A stretch of 64,000 nt of DNA from contig NZ_JAHVJA010000007.1 of the NCBI RefSeq assembly GCF_019801465.1, positions 1 through 64,000 on the forward strand, in the 5' to 3' direction. The notes under the pieces were generated by a model. That model was not told the DNA's origin, ran no database searches, and worked only from the letters and a program-made list of their open reading frames with translations. Source of the stretch: Leisingera daeponensis (lineage in GTDB: Bacteria > Pseudomonadota > Alphaproteobacteria > Rhodobacterales > Rhodobacteraceae). Shown one piece after another: positions 16,565 through 25,788 of the stretch. The translations under genes and the position numbers were made by a program. How positions within the stretch are numbered: position 1 is the stretch's first letter; each line of letters opens with the position of its first letter.

Positions 16565-17401
16565 ATGCTGAACCGGGTTTGGATGCTGCTGGCAGCGGCG
16601 CTGATGGCAACACTTGCTGAACCGGCGGATGGAACTGCGGAATGCGGCGGCGGGACACCCTGCCGGATTGACGGCGGTGAGTACTATATGGCTTTGCCGG
16701 ACGGCTGGCAGGGCGGGCCGGCGGTGATGTTCCTGCATGGCTATGGAAGCAGTGGTGCCAAGGTGATTGCCAATTCCGGTCTGGTGGCGGGTTTTATCCG
16801 GCGCGGCTATGCGGTGCTTGCCCCCAGCGGGCTGCCCTGGCAGGAGGGCAAACCCGCCGATTGGTCGGTGCGCGACGGCTGGAACACCTATCCCCGCAAT
16901 GACCTGGCGTTCCTGCGCGATGTGCTGGCGGACGCCGCCGCCCGCGCCGGGGTGGCACCGGACCAGCTGCTGCTGAGCGGCTTTTCCCGCGGCGGCTCGA
17001 TGGTGTGGGAAGTGGCCTGCCTGGCGCCGGAGTTTGCCGCCGCCTATGCGCCGGCTGCCGGCGGCTTCTGGCTGCCGATGACGCAGGACTGCAAGGGGCC
17101 GGTGCGTCTGCTGCACATACACGGGTTTACCGACAAGGTCGTGCCGCTGGAGGGGCGGTTGATCCAGGGGGCAGCGGCAGAAATCGTGCAGGCTGACATC
17201 TGGGAGGGGCTGCAACTGTGGCGGCGGGAAAACGGCTGCCCCAGCAACGCCGCAGAGCATCAGGCCGAAAATGGCATCTGGCGCAAACGCTGGAAATGCC
17301 AAGCGGGAGGGCTGGAACTGATCTTGCACAAAGGAGGCCACAGCCTGCCCATGGGCTGGAGCGCGATGGCTCTGGACTGGTTTGAAAGCCTGGGGCGCTG
17401 A
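16565..17401 (+). CDS. Secreted alpha/beta hydrolase (PHB depolymerase/LpqC-like esterase)
   Basis: 278 residues. A signal peptide occupies about 1-26 (VWMLLAAALMATLAEPADG). The fold is alpha/beta hydrolase: FLHGYGSSG gives the oxyanion strand, LLLSGFSRGGSM holds the nucleophilic serine (GxSxG type, near 143), and HIHGFTDKVVP supplies the acid. The late HKGGHSLPMGW provides the histidine. The closest type is the poly(3-hydroxybutyrate) depolymerase/LpqC esterase group, acting in the periplasm or outside on esters. A related gene with the same architecture is at 31897-32712. It has no operon partners. The substrate is unknown; feruloyl-type or polyester hydrolysis are both possible. Confidence 0.8.
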   Translation: MLNRVWMLLAAALMATLAEPADGTAECGGGTPCRIDGGEYYMALPDGWQGGPAVMFLHGYGSSGAKVIANSGLVAGFIRRGYAVLAPSGLPWQEGKPADWSVRDGWNTYPRNDLAFLRDVLADAAARAGVAPDQLLLSGFSRGGSMVWEVACLAPEFAAAYAPAAGGFWLPMTQDCKGPVRLLHIHGFTDKVVPLEGRLIQGAAAEIVQADIWEGLQLWRRENGCPSNAAEHQAENGIWRKRWKCQAGGLELILHKGGHSLPMGWSAMALDWFESLGR

Positions 17402-17614
17402 GGCAGCGGGGCCGGGAAGTCATAGCTGCCCCGCTGCCCGTGACCTTTTTGCCTGCATGCGGTTAGTGGCAGTGGACGCGGCCGGTTGCCGTTTCCATAT
17501 GGCAGCACTGGCCCGGAGGCGAGCTTTTACGGCAGCCGCCGCCGTGCATGACGGTGTCTTGTTGAACGGCAGGTGCCTGCGCCGCTGACGGGGCCGCAAA
17601 AACGGCAGCCGCGG

Positions 17615-18457
17615 CTAGGCTCAGGACCCATTGATTTCAGGCTTTCAGCATGATTCACCAGTCGAAAATCGAGCGGTGATATGTCTGATCTCTTCTGGCT
17701 GACCGACGCGCAGATGGCCCGTCTGGAACCCTTTTTCCCAAAGTCCCACGGCAAGCCGCGAGTTGATGACCGGCGTGTCCTGAGTGGAATTATCTTTTTC
17801 AATCGCAATGGCTTGCGGTGGCGGGATGCGCCCAAAGAGTACGGCCCGCACAAGACCCTGTACAATCGCTGGAAGCGGTGGAGCGAAAAAGGGGTCTTTG
17901 TGCGGATCATGGCAGGCTTGGCTGCTGATCATGGCGAGGAAAAGACTGTGATGATCGACGCAACTTACCTGAAAGCGCACCGTACGGCTTCCAGTCTTGG
18001 GGTTAAAAAGGGGGGTGGGCCTGATCGGGCGCACTAAGGGCGGCATGAACACTAAGCTGCACGCAATCTGTGACAGCTAGGGGCGTCCACTGAACCTGTT
18101 CGTGACCGCCGGGCAGGTGAGTGATTACACCGGTGCAAAGGCGCTTCTGAGTGGGCTGCCTGACGTCCAGTGGCTTCTCGGAGATCGCAGAAATGATGCC
18201 GATTGGGTTATAGAAGCGTTGAAGGACAAATGGATACGCGCCTGCATCCCCGGCGGAAAGCAGCGCAAGAAAGCCATCAGATACGACAAACGCCGATATA
18301 AGCGGCGCAACCGCATTGAGATTATGTTCGGCAGGCTGAAAGACTGGCGGAGGGTCGCGACACGATACGACAGATGCCCAAAAGTCTTCCTCTCAGCAAT
18401 CGCGCTTGCAGCCCTCGTTATCTACTGGCTTTGAAACTCAATGAGTCCAGAGCCTAG
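17615..18457 (+). mobile_element. IS5-family (IS427-group type) insertion sequence with CTAG target duplication
   Basis: The element spans 17619-18453 (835 bp) and is flanked by CTAG at 17615-17618 and 18454-18457. The terminal inverted repeats start GCTCAGGACCCATTGA on the left and GCTCTGGACTCATTGA read inward on the right, 14 of 16 matching. It carries one transposase in two frames with a slippery A5G6 run at 18005-18015, as in the IS427 group of IS5. A stop codon in the second frame suggests it cannot transpose by itself. It has disrupted a small secreted protein gene, and a zone of decayed genes begins right after it. Confidence 0.9.
17681..18434 (+). pseudogene. IS5-family DDE transposase, two-frame and interrupted
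   Basis: The first frame (17681-18037) encodes MSDLFWLTDAQMARLEPFFP... with RRVLSGIIFFNRNGLRWRDAP and the first catalytic Asp in MIDATYLKAHRTA. The second frame (from about 18015 to 18434, +1 relative) continues IGRTKGGMNTKLHAICDS, then a TAG at 18078-18080, then GRPLNLFVTAGQVSDYTGA and LLGDRRNDADW (second Asp, where relatives have GDRGYDADW), ending with RIEIMFGRLKDWRRVATRYDRCP holding the Glu. The frame change at the A5G6 run is probably programmed. The in-frame TAG and the altered GDR motif suggest loss of function. Confidence 0.85.
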
Positions 18458-18639
18458 CATGGCGGCAATGCACAGGATGGTTTTCAGGGGCATCATTGGG
18501 GGCTTCGCTTGGGATGTGATGCGGTTGTATTCTCTTGTTGAGCGGGCGGGGCAAGGCGGCTTTCGCCATTTGCGGGTGTGGCATTTCGCCAGTGCCTTTT
18601 TAGATGAGGCTCTGACATCTGGCTGGTGTTCCCGAGTGT

Positions 18640-19240
18640 TCAGCCGCCTTCCTTGAGCCGCTGCCTGAAGAACCCCAGGATTTCGTCCCGCGCCGCCAGG
18701 GTCGGGCTGCCGGCCTCATCCACCAGATGCGCGGTCTCAACGCTGTGCGGCGCGGGGACGTGTTTGGCGAAAAACGGCGGCACGTCCGTGGCGGCGGCGC
18801 TGTCCGGGAGGGTGCGGGCTTCAAGCCGGTCTCCCAAAGCCCCGGCATAGGCGGCAAAGCGCTGGGCCTGGCAAAAGGCGTCGCCCTCGAACCGGTAAGC
18901 AAGAACGGTCAGATCTTCGCGCTCCATCCGGTCGCGCACCGCCGCAAGCTCCTCCGGGGGCTTTCCAGTCCGGCGGGCGAGTCCAGCGGCAGCGAGGGCT
19001 GGGCCAGGACCGGGGCCAGAACTGAGGCCTCCAGCATCATCGACATCGCGAAATTACCGGTGAAGCACATGCCGATAGCGCCGGTGCCGGGGCCGCCGCA
19101 TTCCTGATGCGCCTGCCGCGCCAGTGCCCGCAGCCATTGGGTGACCGGGCTGGGCCCGTTGCCCGCAAAGGCACGGAACTCAGCGCTGACGCAGGCGCGG
19201 CGGAACACCACCGCGCCGGCCGCCGCCGTGCTCTGGTGCC
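18640..19240 (-). pseudogene. Dienelactone hydrolase family remnant
   Basis: Reading the minus strand, VVFRRACVSAEFRAFAGNG, LRALARQAHQECGGPG and IGMCFTGNFAMSM (nucleophile Cys in GMCFTG) match the middle of a dienelactone hydrolase. After LDSPAGLES the frame breaks at a G5 run near 18956-18960 and resumes one frame over as REDLTVLAYRFEGDAFC and HSVETAHLVDEAG to a stop at 18640. The N-terminal third, including the first beta strands, is absent: similarity ends near 19235, where HxlR coding sequence on the other strand begins. An active enzyme would hydrolyse dienelactones or similar esters. With both a truncation and a frameshift it is a pseudogene. Confidence 0.72.
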
Positions 19241-19663
19241 CAAGGAGCAATGCCCGATGGCGCTGGCCGCGGATATTCTGGGCGACCGCTGGACGCTCTC
19301 GATCCTGAGAGAGGCTTTTTACGGGGTCTGCCGCTACGACGATATGCGCGAGGACCTGAAGGCGGGGGGCTCCATCCTGACCGACGGGCTGAACATGCTG
19401 GTGGCGCGCGGGGTACTGGAAAAACAGCCCTGTCAGGAGGCGGGCGGCGGGTGCGCCAGGCCTATGTGCTGACCGGGGCCGGGCGCGGGCTGGCGCTGGC
19501 GTTTCTGGCGCTGACCCAATGGGGGGAAGCGCATGTTCTGGGGGGAGAGGCGCCGGTTGCGGTGGCGGACCGGCTAACCGGCGCGCCGCTGCGGGTGGGG
19601 CTGACGGACGCGGACGGCAAACCGGCCGACCCTGCGCGCGCGGCCTTGCGGCTGACGGGCTGA
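19240..19663 (+). pseudogene. HxlR family transcriptional regulator remnant
   Basis: CPMALAADILGDRWTLSILREAF, then YDDMREDLKAGGSILTDGLNMLVARGVLEK is the HxlR winged-helix core. After KQPCQEAGG the frame shifts by one base around 19445-19455 and continues as RVRQAYVLTGAGRGLALAFLALTQWGEAHV to the stop at 19661-19663. The usual N-terminal 10-15 residues before the CP motif have no start codon in place. HxlR proteins sense redox-active or electrophilic compounds; the divergent dienelactone hydrolase remnant was probably its target. A single deletion near 19235 seems to have removed the intergenic promoter and both N termini. Another reading would be a TTG or GTG start plus a sequencing error. Confidence 0.65.
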
Positions 19664-19689
19664 GACGGAGACAGGCCCGGCTCTTTCAC

Positions 19690-19746
19690 CTTTGCGGCAA
19701 TACACTGGGGTGAATTGGCCGTGAGGCCAAGAGGGGCAGCGCCCCT
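19690..19746 (+). repeat. Intergenic repeat with AGGGGC hairpin tail
   Basis: The 40 bases at 19707-19746 are identical to 51668-51707. They hold two small hairpins, GGCC-GTGA-GGCC and AGGGGC-AGC-GCCCCT. The preceding bases (19690-19706) are a degenerate version of the TCATCTTT...AATACTC arm seen before the other copy. Located 44 bp after the HxlR remnant. Confidence 0.8.
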
Positions 19747-19853
19747 TGTCCGGACAATTCCGCGGGGCAGGAAAACGACGCGCAGGAGAGCGGGAACCGG
19801 CCTGCCGGCCTGCACCCGATGGCCTTAGCCTGAGTGCAACAGGGAGCAGACCT

Positions 19854-20542
19854 ATGCGGCCATTCGAAGGAGCGCGGGTGCTGGACCTGACGCATGTCTA
19901 CGCCGGACGGTTTGCCGCCTTTCAGCTGGCGGTGAGCGGGCAGGGACGGCGGACCGACGCGGCAATGGCGGATGCGGCGCTGATGCTGCAGAACTCCGGC
20001 ACGGCCCAGGCGTTCGCGACCGGCAAGGGGCCGCGGCCGCATGGCAACCAGGACCCCGGCCTGGCGGGCTATGTCGGCTATCAAACCACCGACGGCACGC
20101 TGATGATCGGCGCCTGCACCAACCGGCAGATGGCGGTGCTGATGCGCGCGGCAGGCCATCCGGCGGAGGCTGCGGCGGTCGAGGCGACGCCGCGGGCGGA
20201 TATCGCCGCGCGCCGGGCCTGGGATGCCGGGGTGCTGACGGAGGTGCTGAAGATCCCCGGTGCGGCGGAATGGGAGCCTTGCTGAATGCCCATCACGTGC
20301 CTGCGGCGAGGGTGCGCTATCTGGAGGACAGCCTGCAGGAGCCGCATTACGCCGCCTGCGGCGTGCCGCAGGAGGTGCAGAGGCAGCGGCGGACGGCGGC
20401 AAGCTTTGCCTTTGGCCACGGCGGCCCGGCGCTGGACCACGGCCCGCGGGCGCATGGCGCCGACTCTGCCGCGGTGCTGCAAGAGCTGGGGATACCGCCG
20501 GAGGAATTCGAGGCGCTGAATTCCCGCGGCGTGGTCGCCTGA
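19854..20542 (+). pseudogene. CaiB/BaiF CoA-transferase remnant
   Basis: It starts MRPFEGARVLDLTHVYAGRFAAFQLAV, the CaiB/BaiF N terminus, and then jumps to GRRTDAAMADAALMLQNSG, which belongs far downstream in the family, so roughly 150 residues are missing. YVGYQTTDGTLMIGACTNRQ follows. Near 20270 the frame breaks (AAEWEPC stop) and resumes one base over as MGALLNAHHVPAARVRYLEDSL and VLQELGIPPEEFEAL, ending at 20542. Intact members are about 380-400 residues and transfer CoA between acids, a role compatible with the dienelactone hydrolase remnant in aromatic or acid degradation. The internal deletion plus frameshift make it a pseudogene. Confidence 0.75.
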
Positions 20543-20735
20543 GCACCGGGCCAGGCCCCAGCAGGCCAGGGGGCTCCCGCCTGCCAGATCCGCATTAAAA
20601 ATGCATCCCCGGCCGTTGGGCCCGGCGCCGCGCTGCGCGCGGGCGCGGGTGCTGTCAGTACCGCCGGTGCTGCTGACGGGGGATGGCAGCAGCAAAGCGA
20701 TAGGCAGGCCTTCAGAAAAAACGGAGGGTCCGGCC

Positions 20736-21608
20736 TTGGCATCCATCACGATCCCGCCGCGCGCGGCCGGCATCTGCCTGGTGGCAGCATCGGCGGCGTT
20801 CTTCAGCACCGCGGGCATCTTCACCCGGGGCACCGCCGCCGCAGCCTGGGTGATCATCTTCTGGCGCGGGCTGGCGGCGGCGGGGTTCACCCTGGCCTGG
20901 CTGGCAGTGCGCGGGGCGCTGGCCGCGGAGGTGCGCGCCCTGGACCGCCGAGGCTGGCTGATTGCGGTGATGGGGGCCGCGGGCAGTGCTGCCTTCATTC
21001 CTGCCTTCAAGCTGAGCAGCGTTGCCAATGTGGCGCTGATCTATGCAGCGGCGCCCTTTGCCGCAGCCGCGCTGGCCTGGCTTGCGCTGCGCGAGCGGCC
21101 GCCTGCCCGGGTGATGCTGGCCAGTGCCGCGGCGCTGGGCGGCGTGGCTGTTATCGTCTCCGGCTCCCTCGGGAAGGGCAGCCTGGCAGGCGACGGCCTG
21201 GCGCTGTTCATGACGCTGATGATGGCCGGGATCATGACCGCCTACCGCAAGTGGCCGGAGGTCACTGCGGCGTTTCCCAATGCGGTCTCCTCGCTGCTGC
21301 TGCCGGTGGCGGTACTCTGCGTGCCGGTGGCGGAGGTGCCGGCGGAGGAGCTGCCGGTGCTGGTGTTGTTCGGGCTGGCGTTTGCGGTGGCCTCTGTCAC
21401 CCTGTGCGAGGGCGCCCGGCGGCTGCCTGCGGCGGAAACCGCGCTCTTGTCGGCGCTGGAAACGCCGCTGGCGCCGCTGCTGGCCTTTCTGATCCTGGCA
21501 GAGCGGCCCGGCCCGCAGACAATGGCGGGCGGGGTAGTGATCCTGGCGGCGGTGCTGTGGTCGCAGCGGCCTGCGCGGCGGCGCGGGGCGCCTACTGCTT
21601 GTCGGTGA
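20736..21608 (+). CDS. DMT family (EamA) transporter
   Basis: 290 residues with about ten hydrophobic helices in two EamA repeats (FFSTAGIFTRG near the N terminus, then NVALIYAAAPFAAAALAWLALRERPP and a second half ending TALLSALETPLAPLLAFLILAERPGPQTMAGG). These transporters export or import metabolites such as amino acids or nucleosides. A TTG at 20736 preceded by GGAGGG at 20723-20728 gives the family's usual length; frames starting earlier add 45 hydrophilic residues. Its 3' end overlaps the convergent DUF1244 gene by 17 bp. It is intact although it follows a run of pseudogenes. The substrate is unknown. Confidence 0.85.
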   Translation: MASITIPPRAAGICLVAASAAFFSTAGIFTRGTAAAAWVIIFWRGLAAAGFTLAWLAVRGALAAEVRALDRRGWLIAVMGAAGSAAFIPAFKLSSVANVALIYAAAPFAAAALAWLALRERPPARVMLASAAALGGVAVIVSGSLGKGSLAGDGLALFMTLMMAGIMTAYRKWPEVTAAFPNAVSSLLLPVAVLCVPVAEVPAEELPVLVLFGLAFAVASVTLCEGARRLPAAETALLSALETPLAPLLAFLILAERPGPQTMAGGVVILAAVLWSQRPARRRGAPTACR

Positions 21609-21906
21609 CGTTTTCCTTGAACGCGACGTCGAAGGCCGCCTGCTTTTCGGCATTGGCCTCGGTCTGGTAGGTGGCTTTCCATTCTTCCATGGTCATGCCG
21701 TAATAGATCTCGCGGGCCTCGTTCTTGCCCATCTCGATGCCGCGCTCGTTGGCGGCTTCCTGGTACCAGCGGGCCAGGCAGTTGCGGCAGAAGCCGGCCA
21801 TGTTCATCAGGTCGATGTTCTGCACGTCGGTGCGGTCTTCCATCAGGTGTTTCTGCAGGCGGCGGAAGGCGGCGGCCTGGATTTCGATCTCGGTTTGCTT
21901 GTCCAT
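21592..21906 (-). CDS. DUF1244 domain-containing protein
   Basis: 104 residues. LQKHLMEDRTDVQNIDLMNMAGFCRNCLARWYQEAA followed by MGKNEAREIYYGMTMEEWKATYQ is the DUF1244 signature. The single fold is a small helical domain with a CRNC pair of cysteines near 44-47; its biochemical role is unknown. It is cytosolic. The start ATG at 21906 fits the family length. It is followed upstream, on the same strand, by the 80-residue membrane protein gene 80 bp away, so the two may be co-transcribed. Confidence 0.92.
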   Translation of the reverse strand: MDKQTEIEIQAAAFRRLQKHLMEDRTDVQNIDLMNMAGFCRNCLARWYQEAANERGIEMGKNEAREIYYGMTMEEWKATYQTEANAEKQAAFDVAFKENVTDKQ

Positions 21907-21986
21907 GGCGGTGGCTCCGGTGTTGTCTCGCGTCCCCGCAGGCCTAGCAGCCGGAGCGGGGGCGAGCAATGGGCGCGGGCGGCGGC

Positions 21987-22229
21987 TCAGACCAGCTGCA
22001 AGGCCAGCCACGGCCCCAGCGCGGTGGCGAGGATCACGATCTTGTAGGTGCCGAGCCAGCGGTAGACCGTGAGGCTGACATCGGCGGGCGCCAGCCCGAA
22101 CGTCCGGGCGTGCAGGCGGGCCACCCAGTTCTGCATCAGCATCAGCAGGACGGCGGAGAGGGTGAACAGGCCGATGTGCAGCACGGTCAGCCAGCCGAAA
22201 AAGGCAGATAGGGTTTCCTGGGCCATCAT
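21987..22229 (-). CDS. Small membrane protein (DUF6868-like)
   Basis: 80 residues, beginning MMAQETLSAFFGWLTVLHIGLFTLSAV with a first hydrophobic helix, then MLMQNWVARLHARTFGLAPADVSLTVYRWLGTYKIVILAT and a second helix to the end. This two-helix pattern with 'FFGWLTVLHIGL', 'HARTFGL' and 'YRWLGTYKI' resembles the DUF6868 group of small inner-membrane proteins of unknown role. The ribosome site GGAAAGGAG precedes two adjacent ATG codons (22229 and 22226). It lies between the N-formylglutamate amidohydrolase and DUF1244 genes, all on the minus strand. Confidence 0.75.
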   Translation of the reverse strand: MMAQETLSAFFGWLTVLHIGLFTLSAVLLMLMQNWVARLHARTFGLAPADVSLTVYRWLGTYKIVILATALGPWLALQLV

Positions 22230-22330
22230 GGCTCCTTTCCCAAAGCTGTTCCGCGTTTCCGTTACAGATATGGGGGCGCGATGCCGGTTCTGCAACGCGG
22301 GGGCCGGTCCCAGCGCAGCCCGGCGCCGGG

Positions 22331-23068
22331 TCAGAGGCCGGAGGCGGTCAGCGCCTGGGGCAGGATGCGGGCGAGGCGCTCTGCCCATTCGTGCTGGCCC
22401 TTGTGCTCGGCGATCAGGTCGTTCCTCAGTTCGATCAGCGTGTTGGGGCGCCCCGGCTTGGTGGCGTGGGTTTCGATCGCGTCGCCGGGCAGGTAGCCGG
22501 TGTAGGGCTCGTTGACGCCGACGCAGAGGCCGTCTTCGCGGTTCAGCGCGTCGATCACGAAGGGGGAGAAGCGCTCGCCTTTGGGGAACAGGATGCCGAT
22601 CTCCCAGGGCCGCGGCGGGCGGCCGCGCAGCTGGCGGGTGAAGCTGTGCACAGAGACAATCACTGTCCGCGGCCGTTCCGCCAGCCGCGCCAGCGCCCGG
22701 TGGTAGGGACGGTAGCAGCCTTCGAGCCGCTGTTTCAGCTCGGCCTCACCCGCGTGGCGGTTGGCCGGGATGATGGTGCCGTCATAAAGCTTCATCAAAA
22801 GGGTCGGATCGTCCTCGCCGCGGTTGGGGTCGATCACCAGCCGCGAGAAGTTGGAGGCGACCACCGGCGCGTCCAGCATTTCGCCCAGCAGCCTGGACAC
22901 CTCGTAGGCGCCGACGTCATAAGCGATGTGGCGTTCCATATCCTCGCGCGGGAGGCCGAGGTCGCCGCCGCCGGCAAAAGGCGGCACATGGTTGGTGGCG
23001 TGGTCGCAGGTGATCAGCCAGCGGGCGGGGCGGTCTGCGCCGTGAACAAAAAACGGTGTGTATGTCAT
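22331..23068 (-). CDS. N-formylglutamate amidohydrolase family protein
   Basis: 245 residues. ITCDHATNHVPPFAG with conserved Asp/His, HIAYDVGAYEVSRLLGEML, NFSRLVIDPNR and SVHSFTRQLRGRPRPW-like segments, then IEL RND, are typical of the N-formylglutamate amidohydrolase (HutG-like) family, zinc enzymes that release glutamate from N-acyl or N-formyl glutamate. It is cytosolic. No other histidine-utilisation genes are adjacent, so the exact substrate is open; deacylation of N-acylated amino acids is plausible. The start is the ATG at 23068 (MTYTPFFVHGADRPARW); earlier in-frame codons precede sequence without family character. Divergent from pyk with 118 bp between starts. Confidence 0.88.
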   Translation of the reverse strand: MTYTPFFVHGADRPARWLITCDHATNHVPPFAGGGDLGLPREDMERHIAYDVGAYEVSRLLGEMLDAPVVASNFSRLVIDPNRGEDDPTLLMKLYDGTIIPANRHAGEAELKQRLEGCYRPYHRALARLAERPRTVIVSVHSFTRQLRGRPPRPWEIGILFPKGERFSPFVIDALNREDGLCVGVNEPYTGYLPGDAIETHATKPGRPNTLIELRNDLIAEHKGQHEWAERLARILPQALTASGL

Positions 23069-23186
23069 GAGCCTGATATGTTTTGCCGCATTCTCTTTAC
23101 GGGAGTTGCGCGGAAATGGGAATTGGGGGATAAGCACCCCAAGCTGTTTGCGGTAACATTATTCAGGTCCGGAGGAGAAGACCCCA

Positions 23187-24632
<1,446 letters not shown>

Positions 24633-24728
24633 CCGGACGGCCGCGACAGGGCAGCAGGCTTGCATTTGAAAAGCCGCTGCCCGCGCCTACCATCTCCCGT
24701 GTGGCTGTGTTGACGGGGGACGTGTTTC

Positions 24729-24950
24729 ATGGATACGGATCTGGCGCTGATCCTGGGGCTGATCATTGCGGCCTTCACGGTGCCGTCGGTCATGTCCGCG
24801 ATCAGCGAGCGGCGGCCGCCGCGGGCGTCGGTGCTGACCATTCTGATCGCGATCGGGCTGGTCACCTATGCGGTGATGCTGAAGCCCGGCGGCTACAGCG
24901 TCGAGGAGATCCCGGACGTGTTTTTCCGGGTGGTCGGGCGTTTCCTTTAG
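24729..24950 (+). CDS. Small two-helix membrane protein, conserved hypothetical
   Basis: 73 residues: MDTDLALILGLIIAAFTVPSVMSAIS, then RRPPRASVLTILIAIGLVTYAVMLK and a short end with GGYSVEEIPDVFFRVVGRFL. Two hydrophobic helices are joined by a basic loop, giving an inner-membrane hairpin. It is placed between pyk and rpmI on the same strand. The charge pattern and the 'KPGGYSVEEIP' tail suggest a conserved alphaproteobacterial small protein, but I recognise no named domain. Ribosome site GGGGGACG lies ahead of the ATG. Function unknown. Confidence 0.75.
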   Translation: MDTDLALILGLIIAAFTVPSVMSAISERRPPRASVLTILIAIGLVTYAVMLKPGGYSVEEIPDVFFRVVGRFL

Positions 24951-25066
24951 AGAATCCGCTTGCCCATCCCGCCGCCATTGCTTAAAGGGCAGCTCTGTTC
25001 CGCGCGGCCGGCCGTCGAGGCATGCCGAGTCGCGCGTCTAGCGAACCTGCATTGAAGGAGACGGAA

Positions 25067-25267
25067 ATGCCCAAGATGAAGACGAAGTCGAGCGCCAAGA
25101 AGCGCTTCAAGATTACCGCAAGCGGTAAGGTGAAGGCAGGTCAGGCCGGCAAACGCCACGGCATGATCAAGCGCACCACCAAGTTCATCCGCGACGCCCG
25201 CGGCACCACCACGCTGTCCGCACCGGACGCCAAGATCGTCAAGGGCTTCATGCCCTACGACCGCTAA
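25067..25267 (+). CDS. rpmI: 50S ribosomal protein L35
   Basis: 66 residues: [23 protein letters not shown] and the closing [13 protein letters not shown] are the L35 signature; very basic, as expected. L35 binds 23S rRNA in the large subunit. GAAGGAGACGG precedes the ATG at 25067. It pairs with rplT 14 bp downstream. infC, which usually precedes rpmI, is not adjacent here. Confidence 0.98.
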   Translation: MPKMKTKSSAKKRFKITASGKVKAGQAGKRHGMIKRTTKFIRDARGTTTLSAPDAKIVKGFMPYDR

Positions 25268-25281
25268 GAGGAGATTGAGAT

Positions 25282-25647
25282 ATGTCCCGCGTTAAAGGTG
25301 GTACCACGACTCACGCCCGTCACAAGAAGGTCATCAAGGCAGCCAAAGGTTACTACGGCCGCCGCAAGAACACCTTCAAGGTTGCCCGTCAGGCCGTCGA
25401 CAAGGCCAACCAATACGCAACCCGCGACCGCAAGAACCGCAAGCGCAACTTCCGCGCGCTGTGGATCCAGCGGATCAACGCGGCTGTGCGTTCGCACGAC
25501 GAAGCGCTGACCTACTCCCGCTTCATCAACGGCCTGACCCTGGCCGGCATCGAAGTGGACCGCAAGGTTCTGGCCGACCTGGCCGTGCACGAGCCCGAAG
25601 CCTTCGGTGCCATCGTGCGCCAGGCACAGGACGCGCTGGCAGCCTAA
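25282..25647 (+). CDS. rplT: 50S ribosomal protein L20
   Basis: 121 residues: [35 protein letters not shown], then [17 protein letters not shown] and the C-terminal globular part with [28 protein letters not shown]20 is an early assembly protein of the 50S subunit and a known autoregulator of this operon in other bacteria. It follows rpmI by 14 bp (AGAGGAGA ribosome site) and ends at a strong terminator, so the rpmI-rplT unit is closed and pheS is not transcribed with it, unlike in E. coli. Confidence 0.98.
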   Translation: MSRVKGGTTTHARHKKVIKAAKGYYGRRKNTFKVARQAVDKANQYATRDRKNRKRNFRALWIQRINAAVRSHDEALTYSRFINGLTLAGIEVDRKVLADLAVHEPEAFGAIVRQAQDALAA

Positions 25648-25674
25648 GGCTCCGGACGCATTCCGAATTCAGAG

Positions 25675-25703
25675 AAGGCCGCCCATCGGGGCGGCCTTTT
25701 TCG
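25675..25703 (+). terminator. Rho-independent terminator of rpmI-rplT
   Basis: AAGGCCGCC pairs with GGCGGCCTT around a short CATCGG loop, followed by a TTTTT run. It is 28 bp past the rplT stop. Confidence 0.92.
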
Positions 25704-25788
25704 TGTCCGCGGCGTTATGCGGTTATTACCTTGCTATTTGCGGCACGCCGCCTGATAGTCGGCCGGGTTATCCGGCTGGAGGCCATAC

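Larger units (their letters stand above)
17464..18493 (-). pseudogene. Small secreted Cys-rich protein gene, split by an IS element
   Basis: The 3' part (17464-17618, minus) reads ...AAAAVFAAPSAAQAPAV then a short mature region with GGGCRKSSPPGQCCH and HCH at the end. The 5' part lies beyond the IS at 18454-18493 and reads MPLKTILCIAAMLA. Removing the element and one copy of the CTAG duplication joins the two in frame. The result is a protein of about 66 residues with a clean signal peptide (through SAAQA) and a small mature domain of about 40 residues with four cysteines. Function unknown; a small secreted or metal-binding role is only a guess from the Cys/His content. The insertion cuts inside the signal peptide, so the gene is inactive. 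Confidence 0.75.

Noticed and set aside
18102-18434. Second half of the IS transposase as an independent gene
   Set aside because: It is the continuation of the transposase after a slippery site and an amber stop, not a separate gene.
20601-20735. Upstream extension of the DMT transporter
   Set aside because: The 45 extra residues are hydrophilic, Arg/Pro-rich and unlike EamA N termini; TTG 20736 with GGAGGG fits better.
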